Shown: piece by piece, positions 11,166 through 18,332 of the stretch | How positions within the stretch are numbered: position 1 is the first letter of the stretch | Layout of the letters: each line of letters opens with the position of its first letter | Source: Sulfuricurvum sp. | Lineage (GTDB): Bacteria; Campylobacterota; Campylobacteria; Campylobacterales; Sulfurimonadaceae | Direction of reading: 5' to 3' | DNA: 44,378 nt | Assembly (NCBI RefSeq): GCF_028688295.1 | Contig: NZ_JAQTYM010000014.1 | Location: forward strand, 1-44,378 | Translations under genes and position numbers: made by a program | Notes under the pieces: model-generated | What the model was told of the DNA's origin: nothing | The model's input: only the letters and a program-made list of their open reading frames with translations | Databases searched by the model: none

Positions 11166-11867
11166 TTATTTTTCTCCTTGTAGTGGTTGTTTCATTGGTT
11201 CTGCCATTTGTTGGAAATTTACTTCAAACTCTTTTTGTGAATTAGGAAAAAATATAGCTTTTTCCGTAGAGCCTACAATATTTTGTTCTATAGATCCTAC
11301 AATTTTTTGAGTTGAGTCTTCACAAAAATAGTGAGTATAATCACTTGAATCATGATGTTCATAGTTACAAATAAAATTCAATGGGCTCCTTGCCCTTATT
11401 AATTCACTTTTAAAGTCAAAAGCGTGTGTACCACTTTTTTTTGTAGAAAATCCTACTCCATATGATGCTCGATTTGTATCTTTATGAATAGTTACTATAC
11501 CTATCTCACCTATTTGCCAATCACAAACACCATACTGATAGTAATCGTTATATATATTTATCTCATAATGATTATCTAACATTGTCGCATTCATATCTAC
11601 ATTTTCATCTTGAGCAAACCGCGCCCCTGCAAGCCAAACTACATTATCACATTTTGGATTGGTTGCTATATAACGCACGGAAGCCTTTATGTAATAACTT
11701 TTTGTGTCTAACGGAAACTTACCGTATATCCTCACTTTCTCTTTCGGATGAAGATTGATATCAGGAATTTTATTGGAATCGTAAATTATCTTTTCAATTC
11801 CCCACTTTGCTAAAAATAGCAATGGAATTGCTACAATAGTGTATTTAATGACTTTTTTAATATTCAT
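11166..11867 (-). CDS. Membrane-anchored periplasmic protein, paralogue of the next gene upstream; candidate immunity protein
   Basis: A 233-aa protein. An ATG at 11876 is possible, but the SD-like AAAGGA sits about 8 nt before the ATG at 11867, and that start (MNIKKVIKYT) aligns with the paralogue's MNIKTVFKYT. One hydrophobic segment at about residues 9-24 is followed by a globular, presumably periplasmic part. Both paralogues share the signal segment, PDIN.HP..K.RIYGK just after it, and a late NSQKE.E[VI]N motif. The gene lies between the 189-aa paralogue and the lipase-RTX gene, with 1 nt to the latter's ATG. I do not recognise a characterised family. Membrane anchoring beside a secreted lipase fits an immunity role, by analogy with periplasmic immunity proteins of phospholipase effectors, but nothing in the sequence proves it. 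Confidence 0.8.
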   Translation of the reverse strand: MNIKKVIKYTIVAIPLLFLAKWGIEKIIYDSNKIPDINLHPKEKVRIYGKFPLDTKSYYIKASVRYIATNPKCDNVVWLAGARFAQDENVDMNATMLDNHYEINIYNDYYQYGVCDWQIGEIGIVTIHKDTNRASYGVGFSTKKSGTHAFDFKSELIRARSPLNFICNYEHHDSSDYTHYFCEDSTQKIVGSIEQNIVGSTEKAIFFPNSQKEFEVNFQQMAEPMKQPLQGEK

Positions 11868-11880
11868 GTTCTTCATCCTT

Positions 11881-12450
11881 TCATTTGATCAATTCATAAT
11901 ATGGAGCATTCAAGCCTTTATCAGCAATATTTATTTCTAGCTCTTTTTGTGAATTTGAAACTTCCTCAAAACCGATAGAATGAGTATTACTCACAGCACA
12001 TGTCACTCTTTTCCCTAAGCGTTCATCTTCATGCGTACAATTTATCTGACGTTTAAACACTGTACTTTTCTCCGATAGGTTTAGCATCGCTATTCCACCT
12101 TGACTATAAAATTGGCATTGAAATTCTGGATTAAACGCTACCACATTCCATGTAGATAACATTTGTGTGAAATAGTCCTTATAGACAATCGCCTCATATG
12201 ATCCATCTTTTTTAAGATTAGTCGGCACTTTAATCCACTGAGTTTGTCTCATTCCAAATGAATCATTGGGGGCATATTTAACATTAAATAGTAATTTGCA
12301 CTCTTGTCCGAATGAGGTTTTGCCATAAATTCTCATTTTATCGACAGGATGAAAGTTGATATCGGGCATTGCACTTTCGGCTGCGCACTTTGCTAAAAAT
12401 AGTAATGGAACTGTTATTAAGGTGTATTTGAAGACTGTTTTGATATTCAT
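11881..12450 (-). CDS. Membrane-anchored periplasmic protein, paralogue of the 233-aa neighbour; candidate immunity protein
   Basis: A 189-aa protein starting at an ATG that overlaps the stop of the 637-aa RTX gene by 4 nt (ATGA), so translation is probably coupled. The N-terminus has a short hydrophobic stretch ending LLFLAKCAAES. The cysteine resembles a lipobox, but lysine at -1 is unusual and the paralogue has tryptophan in its place, so lipidation is doubtful. The segment PDINFHPVDKMRIYGK is shared with the paralogue. Several cysteines (CKL, CQF, CTH, CAV) could form disulfides in the periplasm. Position directly after an exported RTX protein makes it a candidate immunity or accessory protein. 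The family is not recognised. Confidence 0.8.
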   Translation of the reverse strand: MNIKTVFKYTLITVPLLFLAKCAAESAMPDINFHPVDKMRIYGKTSFGQECKLLFNVKYAPNDSFGMRQTQWIKVPTNLKKDGSYEAIVYKDYFTQMLSTWNVVAFNPEFQCQFYSQGGIAMLNLSEKSTVFKRQINCTHEDERLGKRVTCAVSNTHSIGFEEVSNSQKELEINIADKGLNAPYYELIK

Positions 12451-14360
12451 GCAACTACCTTGTTTTGGATTTTAGATTGAAAGCTTACGTCATTGATGCT
12501 TTGGGTAGTACCGTCTGTGGTGGTAAAGGTAGAGGTTTGGTTGATCTGATTTCGCTCTTCGATGGTATCGGTGTTGGTGGAATAGCCGAGGTTAATAGAG
12601 GCAACGCCCAGTTCACTCAGGCTATGCAGTTCTCCCGTATCGGTTACTCCGTCACTGTTAGCGTCTTGCCAGAGGCTTAGGGTGTTATAGATATTGTCTT
12701 TAGCGTCTATCACTCCGTCTTTGTTCTCATCGTACTCTTTGAGAGCTTCGAAACCATTGGCGGCATTGGTTCCGTTTTTGAGGGTGGTGTGATTACCGAA
12801 GAGTTCGGAAGCATTATTGATAATGCCGTCTTGGTTTTTATCGAGGGCTAAGAGTGCGTCGGTTGTTTGTACCCATCCTGTACGTTGTTTTACACCGTCG
12901 TTATCGAGATCGAAATAGGTGGAGGTGGAGGAGATGAATGTCGATGTTACGCCATCACCGTTTAGGTCGAGGACGAGTGGGGATGGGAAGTTAGGGTTTG
13001 GAGTGCTTGGTGTCGGTAAATCATCCGGCTCAGGGTTCGGCATCGGTGGTGGGCAGGATGCTCCGGGGTCTTTACTGGTTAGGGTGATTCCTAGGGAGCC
13101 GTTGACAAACTTTTCTATAATTAGTGTTTCGTTTGTTCCGTCTTTGGTAAAGGTGAGTTTACCGCTTGAGAGTTTGTAAACTCCTCCATCTCCTCGGTAC
13201 TCTCCATCACCGTTTGGTTTGCATCCAGTTTCGGATACGCCTCCTGTGAGTTTGAATCCTTCGAATAATACTCGTCCGTTATTATCGGTATCTTTGATCG
13301 TGTCGCCATTACCGCTGTAGTAGGTGTCGTAACCTTGTCCGCCGTCCATATAGTCAGCTCCGCCGTTACCGATCAGGGTATCGGTTCCGCCATTATGATC
13401 GATAATCACATCATCTTGCATCGATCCTGCTATCGTATGGTTGATAACACTGTTGACGATAGTGCCTGCATCGACGAGAACTTTGGTAGGATAGAGAAAG
13501 TCGATACGTCCATCATCGACTAGCCATGTGTTGAGCATTACCAGTTCTTTGGTCGTCATGCCGTGATTTTTTGCAATCAGTGATAAGGAGTAATCGTAGC
13601 TATTAGTTCCAACGGTATAAATACCGAAGCTACCCATATCGAGTTTTTCACCCACTTTGATATTAATTTCAGAGAGGAGAAATGAAACGCTGTCGATATG
13701 GCTTACTGCATTTCGTAGTTCGATCTCGGAGAGGTTGCGGATGTCGAGAACTCGGGTGCCGATGGTGAGTTGTTGGGCATTTGTCTTTTTCAGGGTAATA
13801 TCGGTTAACCCTTGTACATCTGCATTCTCAGAAATAGTGGCTTTTTTGGTGGTTGAATTGTGGCTGAAAACCTGACCTGAATCTACAAATGAAGCTAGTT
13901 TATTTGTGTTTTCATGAATAAATAATCCTTCAATTGCTTTTGTCGTTAAAGTTTGAGCATACTCTGAAGTCGTTTTTGTTACTGCATAGCCAGAAGCAAG
14001 TCCAAAAGTAAGTGCTCCATAAATCAACGCTGGATTTTTAGTAAGAATGGCAGTGGCAACAGTTGCTGCTAAAGTAATACCAATTGTTTGTTGAACCCCG
14101 TAAGCAAATACTGCTGCTCCAACAACCTGACCAGCTATTTCAGCATATATACGTGTTTTTCCATCAGGATCTTCTTTATGTTTATATACCACATCTGTGG
14201 CAAATATAGTATTTCCACTAGTATCGCATATTCCCATAGTGATTACATACCCACTGGCACCTTTTGTTTTTTGAAGAATATCTGCAGCTGTTGCAGCGTC
14301 ACAAACTTCTTTTTGTACAAATTTGAGGTGTTCCGCCATTGTTGTATTGCTATCTGCCAT
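12447..14360 (-). CDS. Exported RTX/EF-hand protein with hydrophobic N-terminal domain and LysM-like segment
   Basis: A 637-aa protein with AAGGAG 7 nt before the ATG. Residues 74-127 are rich in Gly and Ala and strongly hydrophobic (GQVVGAAVFAYGV, ALIYGALTFGLASGYAV), suggesting membrane insertion. A LysM-like segment follows at about 242-300 (IYTVGTNSYDYSLSLIAKNH), then two or three RTX nonapeptides, a proline-rich linker, and the EF-hand-like module (DLNGDG, DLDNDG, DKNQDG, DENKDG, DANSDG) ending with the shared TTTDGTTQSINDV tail. The stretch from the short RTX block to the tail is closely related to residues about 310-570 of the giant lipase protein, also at DNA level. It overlaps the upstream gene by 11 nt. 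A toxin-like pore-forming role is inferred from the N-terminus; export by the neighbouring T1SS is inferred from the RTX and calcium module. Confidence 0.88.
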   Translation of the reverse strand: MADSNTTMAEHLKFVQKEVCDAATAADILQKTKGASGYVITMGICDTSGNTIFATDVVYKHKEDPDGKTRIYAEIAGQVVGAAVFAYGVQQTIGITLAATVATAILTKNPALIYGALTFGLASGYAVTKTTSEYAQTLTTKAIEGLFIHENTNKLASFVDSGQVFSHNSTTKKATISENADVQGLTDITLKKTNAQQLTIGTRVLDIRNLSEIELRNAVSHIDSVSFLLSEINIKVGEKLDMGSFGIYTVGTNSYDYSLSLIAKNHGMTTKELVMLNTWLVDDGRIDFLYPTKVLVDAGTIVNSVINHTIAGSMQDDVIIDHNGGTDTLIGNGGADYMDGGQGYDTYYSGNGDTIKDTDNNGRVLFEGFKLTGGVSETGCKPNGDGEYRGDGGVYKLSSGKLTFTKDGTNETLIIEKFVNGSLGITLTSKDPGASCPPPMPNPEPDDLPTPSTPNPNFPSPLVLDLNGDGVTSTFISSTSTYFDLDNDGVKQRTGWVQTTDALLALDKNQDGIINNASELFGNHTTLKNGTNAANGFEALKEYDENKDGVIDAKDNIYNTLSLWQDANSDGVTDTGELHSLSELGVASINLGYSTNTDTIEERNQINQTSTFTTTDGTTQSINDVSFQSKIQNKVVA

Positions 14361-15390
14361 TGTTAACTCCTTGGATAGTTTTGATTAAATTTCGATTTAG
14401 ATCATTTAGCTTACATTCATTAGATACTGCTTCTATAATAGCTGATGGAAGTTTTTGAGGTATTCTTGGGGATTCCTTCATAAAGGCATGAGCAATACGC
14501 TGTAAATCGTCATCTTTTATCTGTTCAGGATGACTTGCCCAACTATATAATGAACTTGTTAGTCTCAAATATTCCGTCAGTTCAGGACTATCACATAATA
14601 TCTTTGGAATATTTACATTATAAATTAATGACCAAATAGTCATTCCCAACAAGTGCTGTTTGTTATATTCAGACGGTCTATCGATATTTGTAAAAGAATA
14701 TTTTTTTAAACTATTATCATAAGCACTATAGATTTTAATAAGTTTAGAAAATGTATTGGTATCTGTATAAAAATTTTCAAATTGCTGATCATTGCTGTCT
14801 CCATCATACATTTTTTCAATATTATTACAATACCCTTGAATTAAATATGTCATTAAAATTGCTGGTGAATGCGCAAGTTTTTCTGATTTAACTCCCTTAA
14901 TTCCATATTTATCTAGCTTAATGATATAGGTATACATTTTCTCACGAATAGCACGTTGTGTCGGTTTATCTAGCGTTTCAATCACCATACTTTCATCTTT
15001 TCTCATCTCAACACTAAAACCATACATTCGACCGTAATTTTGAAGCCACCACATAGCATCTTCGGCATTATCAGGAGGCATGCTAGCTTCCCCTTTTTCA
15101 AAGAGATAATCTCGTAATAATAGAAATGGCTTAAGTAGTGGACTGTCATAGTCGATAGACAAAAATTCATGCGGTAGACCTATCCAAACAATATAAACAG
15201 TGCTAGCATGCAGAAAATACGAAGTTGCTTCGGGATTGACCGATTGGTCGGCATGAAACTCTTTTTTAAGTGCTGGGTAAAAGTGGAAGTGAATAGCGAT
15301 AATTACTAAAGGAGTGACAATAAGAGCTATCAACCATTTGGGCAACTTCCTTTTTTTGAGCTGTTGAGTTTGAAGTGTTTCTTGTTCCAT
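14350..15390 (-). CDS. Membrane-anchored protein of unknown family; candidate immunity protein
   Basis: A 346-aa protein with one transmembrane helix at about residues 18-38 (PKWLIALIVTPLVIIAIHF) preceded by a basic KKRKLPK segment, so the bulk is probably periplasmic. The rest is largely helical without recognised motifs. The ATG directly abuts the stop of the truncated calcium-module gene (TAAATG), and the 3' end overlaps the 637-aa effector-like gene by 11 nt. This is the same arrangement as the 237-aa membrane protein after the other truncated module. I infer an immunity or export-accessory role from context only. Confidence 0.8.
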   Translation of the reverse strand: MEQETLQTQQLKKRKLPKWLIALIVTPLVIIAIHFHFYPALKKEFHADQSVNPEATSYFLHASTVYIVWIGLPHEFLSIDYDSPLLKPFLLLRDYLFEKGEASMPPDNAEDAMWWLQNYGRMYGFSVEMRKDESMVIETLDKPTQRAIREKMYTYIIKLDKYGIKGVKSEKLAHSPAILMTYLIQGYCNNIEKMYDGDSNDQQFENFYTDTNTFSKLIKIYSAYDNSLKKYSFTNIDRPSEYNKQHLLGMTIWSLIYNVNIPKILCDSPELTEYLRLTSSLYSWASHPEQIKDDDLQRIAHAFMKESPRIPQKLPSAIIEAVSNECKLNDLNRNLIKTIQGVNNGR

Positions 15391-15582
15391 TTAAGCTGCC
15401 TTTTGTTGGATTTTAGATTTAAACCATACGTCGTTGATGCTTTGGGTAGTACCGTCGGTGGTGGTAAAGCTAGAGGTTTGGAAGATACGGTTTTGTTCTT
15501 CGTAGTCTGTGGTTTGGGTATAGTCTAGGTTTATGGATTTGACACCTAATTCGCCAATCCAAACTTGATCATAAATCACCAT
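15391..15582 (-). CDS. Truncated RTX/EF-hand tail gene (in-frame deletion remnant), 63 aa
   Basis: Starts with MVIYDQVW, then continues as IGELGVKSINLDY and the tail TTTDGTTQSINDVWFKSKIQ, matching the last 55 or so residues of the calcium module in the 637-aa protein. All EF-hand loops are gone. It keeps a good ribosome binding site (AAGGAG, about 6 nt before the ATG), so it is probably still translated. The simplest reading is that an effector gene lost its middle in frame, leaving its own start and its 3' end. Its stop abuts the start of the 346-aa membrane protein, so it may survive as a translational leader for that gene. Confidence 0.72.
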   Translation of the reverse strand: MVIYDQVWIGELGVKSINLDYTQTTDYEEQNRIFQTSSFTTTDGTTQSINDVWFKSKIQQKAA

Positions 15583-15638
15583 TTTTTACTCCTTTTTATC
15601 TTCTTTTTTATATCTACAATCTATATTTTTATTTCTGT

Positions 15639-16388
15639 TCATGAAGTATCTCTTCCGTTTGAAGAGGGATGATGATGTTGCTTGTGTAGTTTCAAGCTCC
15701 CGCTCCCATACCGTGCATTTAGCATTGCCATCTCCAAATAGCGGATAGATTGTTGCGGATCAATCTGCTCCAACTGGCAAAATCTTGCTATCGTCTGAAC
15801 ATGTCTCATCCTATGATGAAACAACGGTTTAGAATTTTGGATCGAAGCGGGATGTTTGTGATAGATATAGTTGACACTCGGATGAACGCTATGCGTGTGT
15901 TGGTTGTGCAAGGCTCTCAGAGTAAATAGGACATCTCCATAGACATTTTTATCTTCTGCCGATGGATATTTGAGCCATATCTCTTTTTTGGTGATCAGGG
16001 CATTGCAGATAGCTCGCGGGGCAAGAATAAGTTCGTCTACGGTTAAATCAACAGGAGCCTTGACACGATTCAGCCGTCCGAAATAGATATCGGTTTCGAT
16101 CTTTTCAGGTAACTCCAATAACACATCATCCGCATCAACACGGCAGATGTACTCTCCGCTTGCCGCTTTGACACCAATATTATGAGGTAACCCGTCGTGT
16201 CCGGATTGGTAAGGGGTCTTTAGATACTTAAAACCTGATGTTTTTGCCATCTGAACCGCTAGGCTATCTGAAGAGCAATCATCGACGAGAATCACCTCGT
16301 AGGGGCTTAGCTTTTTAAGTGCACGTAGACACTCGGCAAAGAGATGAAGAGGCGGATTATAAAACGGGACGACAATGGATATAGTCAT
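15639..16388 (-). CDS. Family 2 glycosyltransferase
   Basis: A 249-aa GT-A fold enzyme when started at the ATG at 16388, which overlaps the stop of the PP-loop gene (ATGA); an upstream in-frame ATG at 16421 is less likely. Evidence: the N-terminal strand TISIVVPFYN, the VDDCSSDS motif (35-42) for nucleotide-sugar binding, and a DxD-type metal site in CRVDADDVL (85-87). It is shorter than many GT2 enzymes and has no membrane helices. It is translationally coupled to the PP-loop ATPase and thus to the T1SS adaptor gene. Substrates cannot be told from sequence. Glycosylation of an exported RTX protein before secretion is an attractive but unproven role; surface polysaccharide synthesis is the alternative. 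Confidence 0.88.
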   Translation of the reverse strand: MTISIVVPFYNPPLHLFAECLRALKKLSPYEVILVDDCSSDSLAVQMAKTSGFKYLKTPYQSGHDGLPHNIGVKAASGEYICRVDADDVLLELPEKIETDIYFGRLNRVKAPVDLTVDELILAPRAICNALITKKEIWLKYPSAEDKNVYGDVLFTLRALHNQHTHSVHPSVNYIYHKHPASIQNSKPLFHHRMRHVQTIARFCQLEQIDPQQSIRYLEMAMLNARYGSGSLKLHKQHHHPSSNGRDTS

Positions 16389-17017
16389 ACTATTTCTCTC
16401 GCTGCACGAATTGTTTGACATGGTTTACATATTCCGCAGTAATAGATAACCCCGTGTTCATCTTTTTGTGGTCTTCGACATGACCATGTCATATCAACCA
16501 ATTCATCGGGTAACGCAGCAATCATCTGAGATTTATCAAGATCCATCTCTATGAGGGGAAAAAGAATCTTTCGACTAATATGTTCTCCCAGAGGATAATC
16601 TATACTGTCACACAGTGCATTCCATAAGTTTTCAGTAACATGATTTTTTGCACGTTGTCGATTCACTTCCAATTCAAAATCACTTTTTTCCCATCCGATG
16701 GCAAGATGGACTTCTCCTCGCAAATTGGGGGCTACTTTCGCCGCCATCAAAAGCTGTGTATCACTGTCACGTCCTACATAGTGTTTAAATCCTATGTCAC
16801 AACGTGATTCACTGTAATCAAACGCTCGGATGCTACGGCAGTACTCTACGATTTTACGGCTTGCTGTATCTTCCTCTTCCCATCGCGGTTCACTGGGATA
16901 GCGTAACGAAATATGGTGGGCGTGGATCGCATAATCAGTTTGAGTCAGATAATAATAAAGCATATAGCAAGAGTCTAGCCCTCCACTGAGCATTACGAGT
17001 ACTGTTTTTTGCTTCAT
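16385..17017 (-). CDS. QueC-like PP-loop ATPase in a T1SS operon
   Basis: A 210-aa protein. The N-terminal PP-loop SGGLDS is at residues 11-16. The C-terminus keeps a four-cysteine zinc site of QueC type (WSCRRP followed by YYCGICKPC, spacing C-X13-C-X2-C-X2-C). QueC makes preQ0 from carboxy-deazaguanine with ATP and ammonia; length and zinc site fit that family. No other queuosine genes (queD, queE, folE) lie near, and the gene is locked to hlyD by an ATGA overlap upstream and to a glycosyltransferase by another downstream. It may therefore be a specialised adenylating or amidating enzyme acting on an exported protein or sugar. A plain queC copy remains possible. Confidence 0.8.
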   Translation of the reverse strand: MKQKTVLVMLSGGLDSCYMLYYYLTQTDYAIHAHHISLRYPSEPRWEEEDTASRKIVEYCRSIRAFDYSESRCDIGFKHYVGRDSDTQLLMAAKVAPNLRGEVHLAIGWEKSDFELEVNRQRAKNHVTENLWNALCDSIDYPLGEHISRKILFPLIEMDLDKSQMIAALPDELVDMTWSCRRPQKDEHGVIYYCGICKPCQTIRAAREIV

Positions 17018-18327
17018 CTCACACTCAACCCCTCATCAAGATATTTGATCATCGGATAAATAAAGAACTCTATGACGCGGCGTTTACCCACTTTTAGCTC
17101 TGCCGTAACACTCATCCCTGCATGGATAGGGAGAGTTTTACCTTCTCCTTTCAGAGTCGTGTTGGTCGGAGTGATACTGATCTCATAGACGGGTCCCAGT
17201 TTCTCATCCTCTATGGCATCATCAGCGATGTGTTTGACGTTTCCGTGAATCAGACCGTATTTTTGGAAATCGTAGGTATCTATTTTTACCTCTGCTTCCA
17301 TCGCTTTGGCGATAAATCCGATGTCTTGGTTTTGTACAGTCGCTTTGATCAGCAACGGAGCATTTTTGGGGATGATGGTGATGAGTTTCTCAGCCGGTGT
17401 AACGACACCGCCGACGGTAGTGATGAGGAGCTTGCCGACGTAGCCATCTACAGGAGAAGTAATGCTTTGTTTGGCGTTACGAAAGAGGGTCGTCTCTACT
17501 TCGGTGCGTAGTGCGGTCGCTTCTTTGGACTTTTGGGTAAGTTCGGCGAGTAGTTTGCTTCGGTACTCTTGGGTGATGAGATGGAGCTGTTCTTGCAGTT
17601 CTCGGATATGGGAATTGGATTGAGTGATGGCGTGCTCTTTCATCCGATATTGTTCTTGGTATTCGATCCGCTGGTTCTGTGCTTCGACATAATCACGTTT
17701 AGCAATAATGTCGAGTACCTCTTTGAGACGTGCTTCACGCTCTTTTGCATTGCTCAGGAGCTGTCCTAGGCGGGAGAGATCGCTACGAGAAGCGTCACTT
17801 TGGGAGCGGGTTTGGAGGATTTGCTGCTCAATCACCATACGTTGCTGCTCATATGCACTTTTAGCGGAGAGATAGGCGAGCTGTTGGGTAGCAATGGCGG
17901 CAGTGTCAGTGCAGATGGAGTTGGGGATAAAGGGTTTATCACTCACCAATGCGTTTAGCCTATCGATCTCCAGTTCGAGGAGGGAGAGGTTCTTTTGTTT
18001 AGACTCCAGATCGGTAACGGTGACGGAGGGGTCGATCTCGATGAGAACATCCCCTTTTTTGACCGCTTGCCCCTCACGGACACGGATGGCACTGATAGAG
18101 CCCGATTCGATCGGCTGGAGGGTTTTGATCTCCCCCTCTGGGACGACTTTGCCCCGTGCGCTCACCACCACGTCGATCTTGGCAAGAAAGAGCCATAATA
18201 GACCAATCACCATAAACGCTAGAATGGCATAAAGCAGACCTCTTCCTAGTGGAGAGGTAGGACGATCTTCGATCTCGACGAGGAGCGGGGTAAATTCGTG
18301 TTTGTCTTTGGTATGAAATAGTCCCAT
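17014..18327 (-). CDS. T1SS periplasmic adaptor (HlyD family membrane fusion protein)
   Basis: A 437-aa protein. A single N-terminal transmembrane helix lies at about residues 28-48 (LLYAILAFMVIGLLWLFLAK), followed by VVSARGKVVPEGEIKTLQP and SGSISAIRVREGQAVKKGD, the classic HlyD entry into the lipoyl-like domain. A long Gln/Glu/Arg-rich coiled coil spans about 105-280, then the second lipoyl half (ITSPVDGYVGKL) and beta-barrel with PIHAGMSVTAELKVGKR near the end. It would bridge the ABC transporter to the TolC-like porin. It lies 5 nt after the ABC gene and overlaps the PP-loop gene by 4 nt, so the three are one translational unit. Confidence 0.96.
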   Translation of the reverse strand: MGLFHTKDKHEFTPLLVEIEDRPTSPLGRGLLYAILAFMVIGLLWLFLAKIDVVVSARGKVVPEGEIKTLQPIESGSISAIRVREGQAVKKGDVLIEIDPSVTVTDLESKQKNLSLLELEIDRLNALVSDKPFIPNSICTDTAAIATQQLAYLSAKSAYEQQRMVIEQQILQTRSQSDASRSDLSRLGQLLSNAKEREARLKEVLDIIAKRDYVEAQNQRIEYQEQYRMKEHAITQSNSHIRELQEQLHLITQEYRSKLLAELTQKSKEATALRTEVETTLFRNAKQSITSPVDGYVGKLLITTVGGVVTPAEKLITIIPKNAPLLIKATVQNQDIGFIAKAMEAEVKIDTYDFQKYGLIHGNVKHIADDAIEDEKLGPVYEISITPTNTTLKGEGKTLPIHAGMSVTAELKVGKRRVIEFFIYPMIKYLDEGLSVR

Positions 18328-18332
18328 TATGT

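Noticed and set aside
11881-12450. Lipoprotein signal in the 189-aa protein (LAKC)
   Set aside because: Lysine before the Cys is atypical and the paralogue lacks the Cys, so it is described as a membrane anchor only.
12465-13875. Plus-strand frames opposite the 637-aa gene
   Set aside because: They mirror the frames opposite the lipase gene only because the calcium module is duplicated; no SD or motif.
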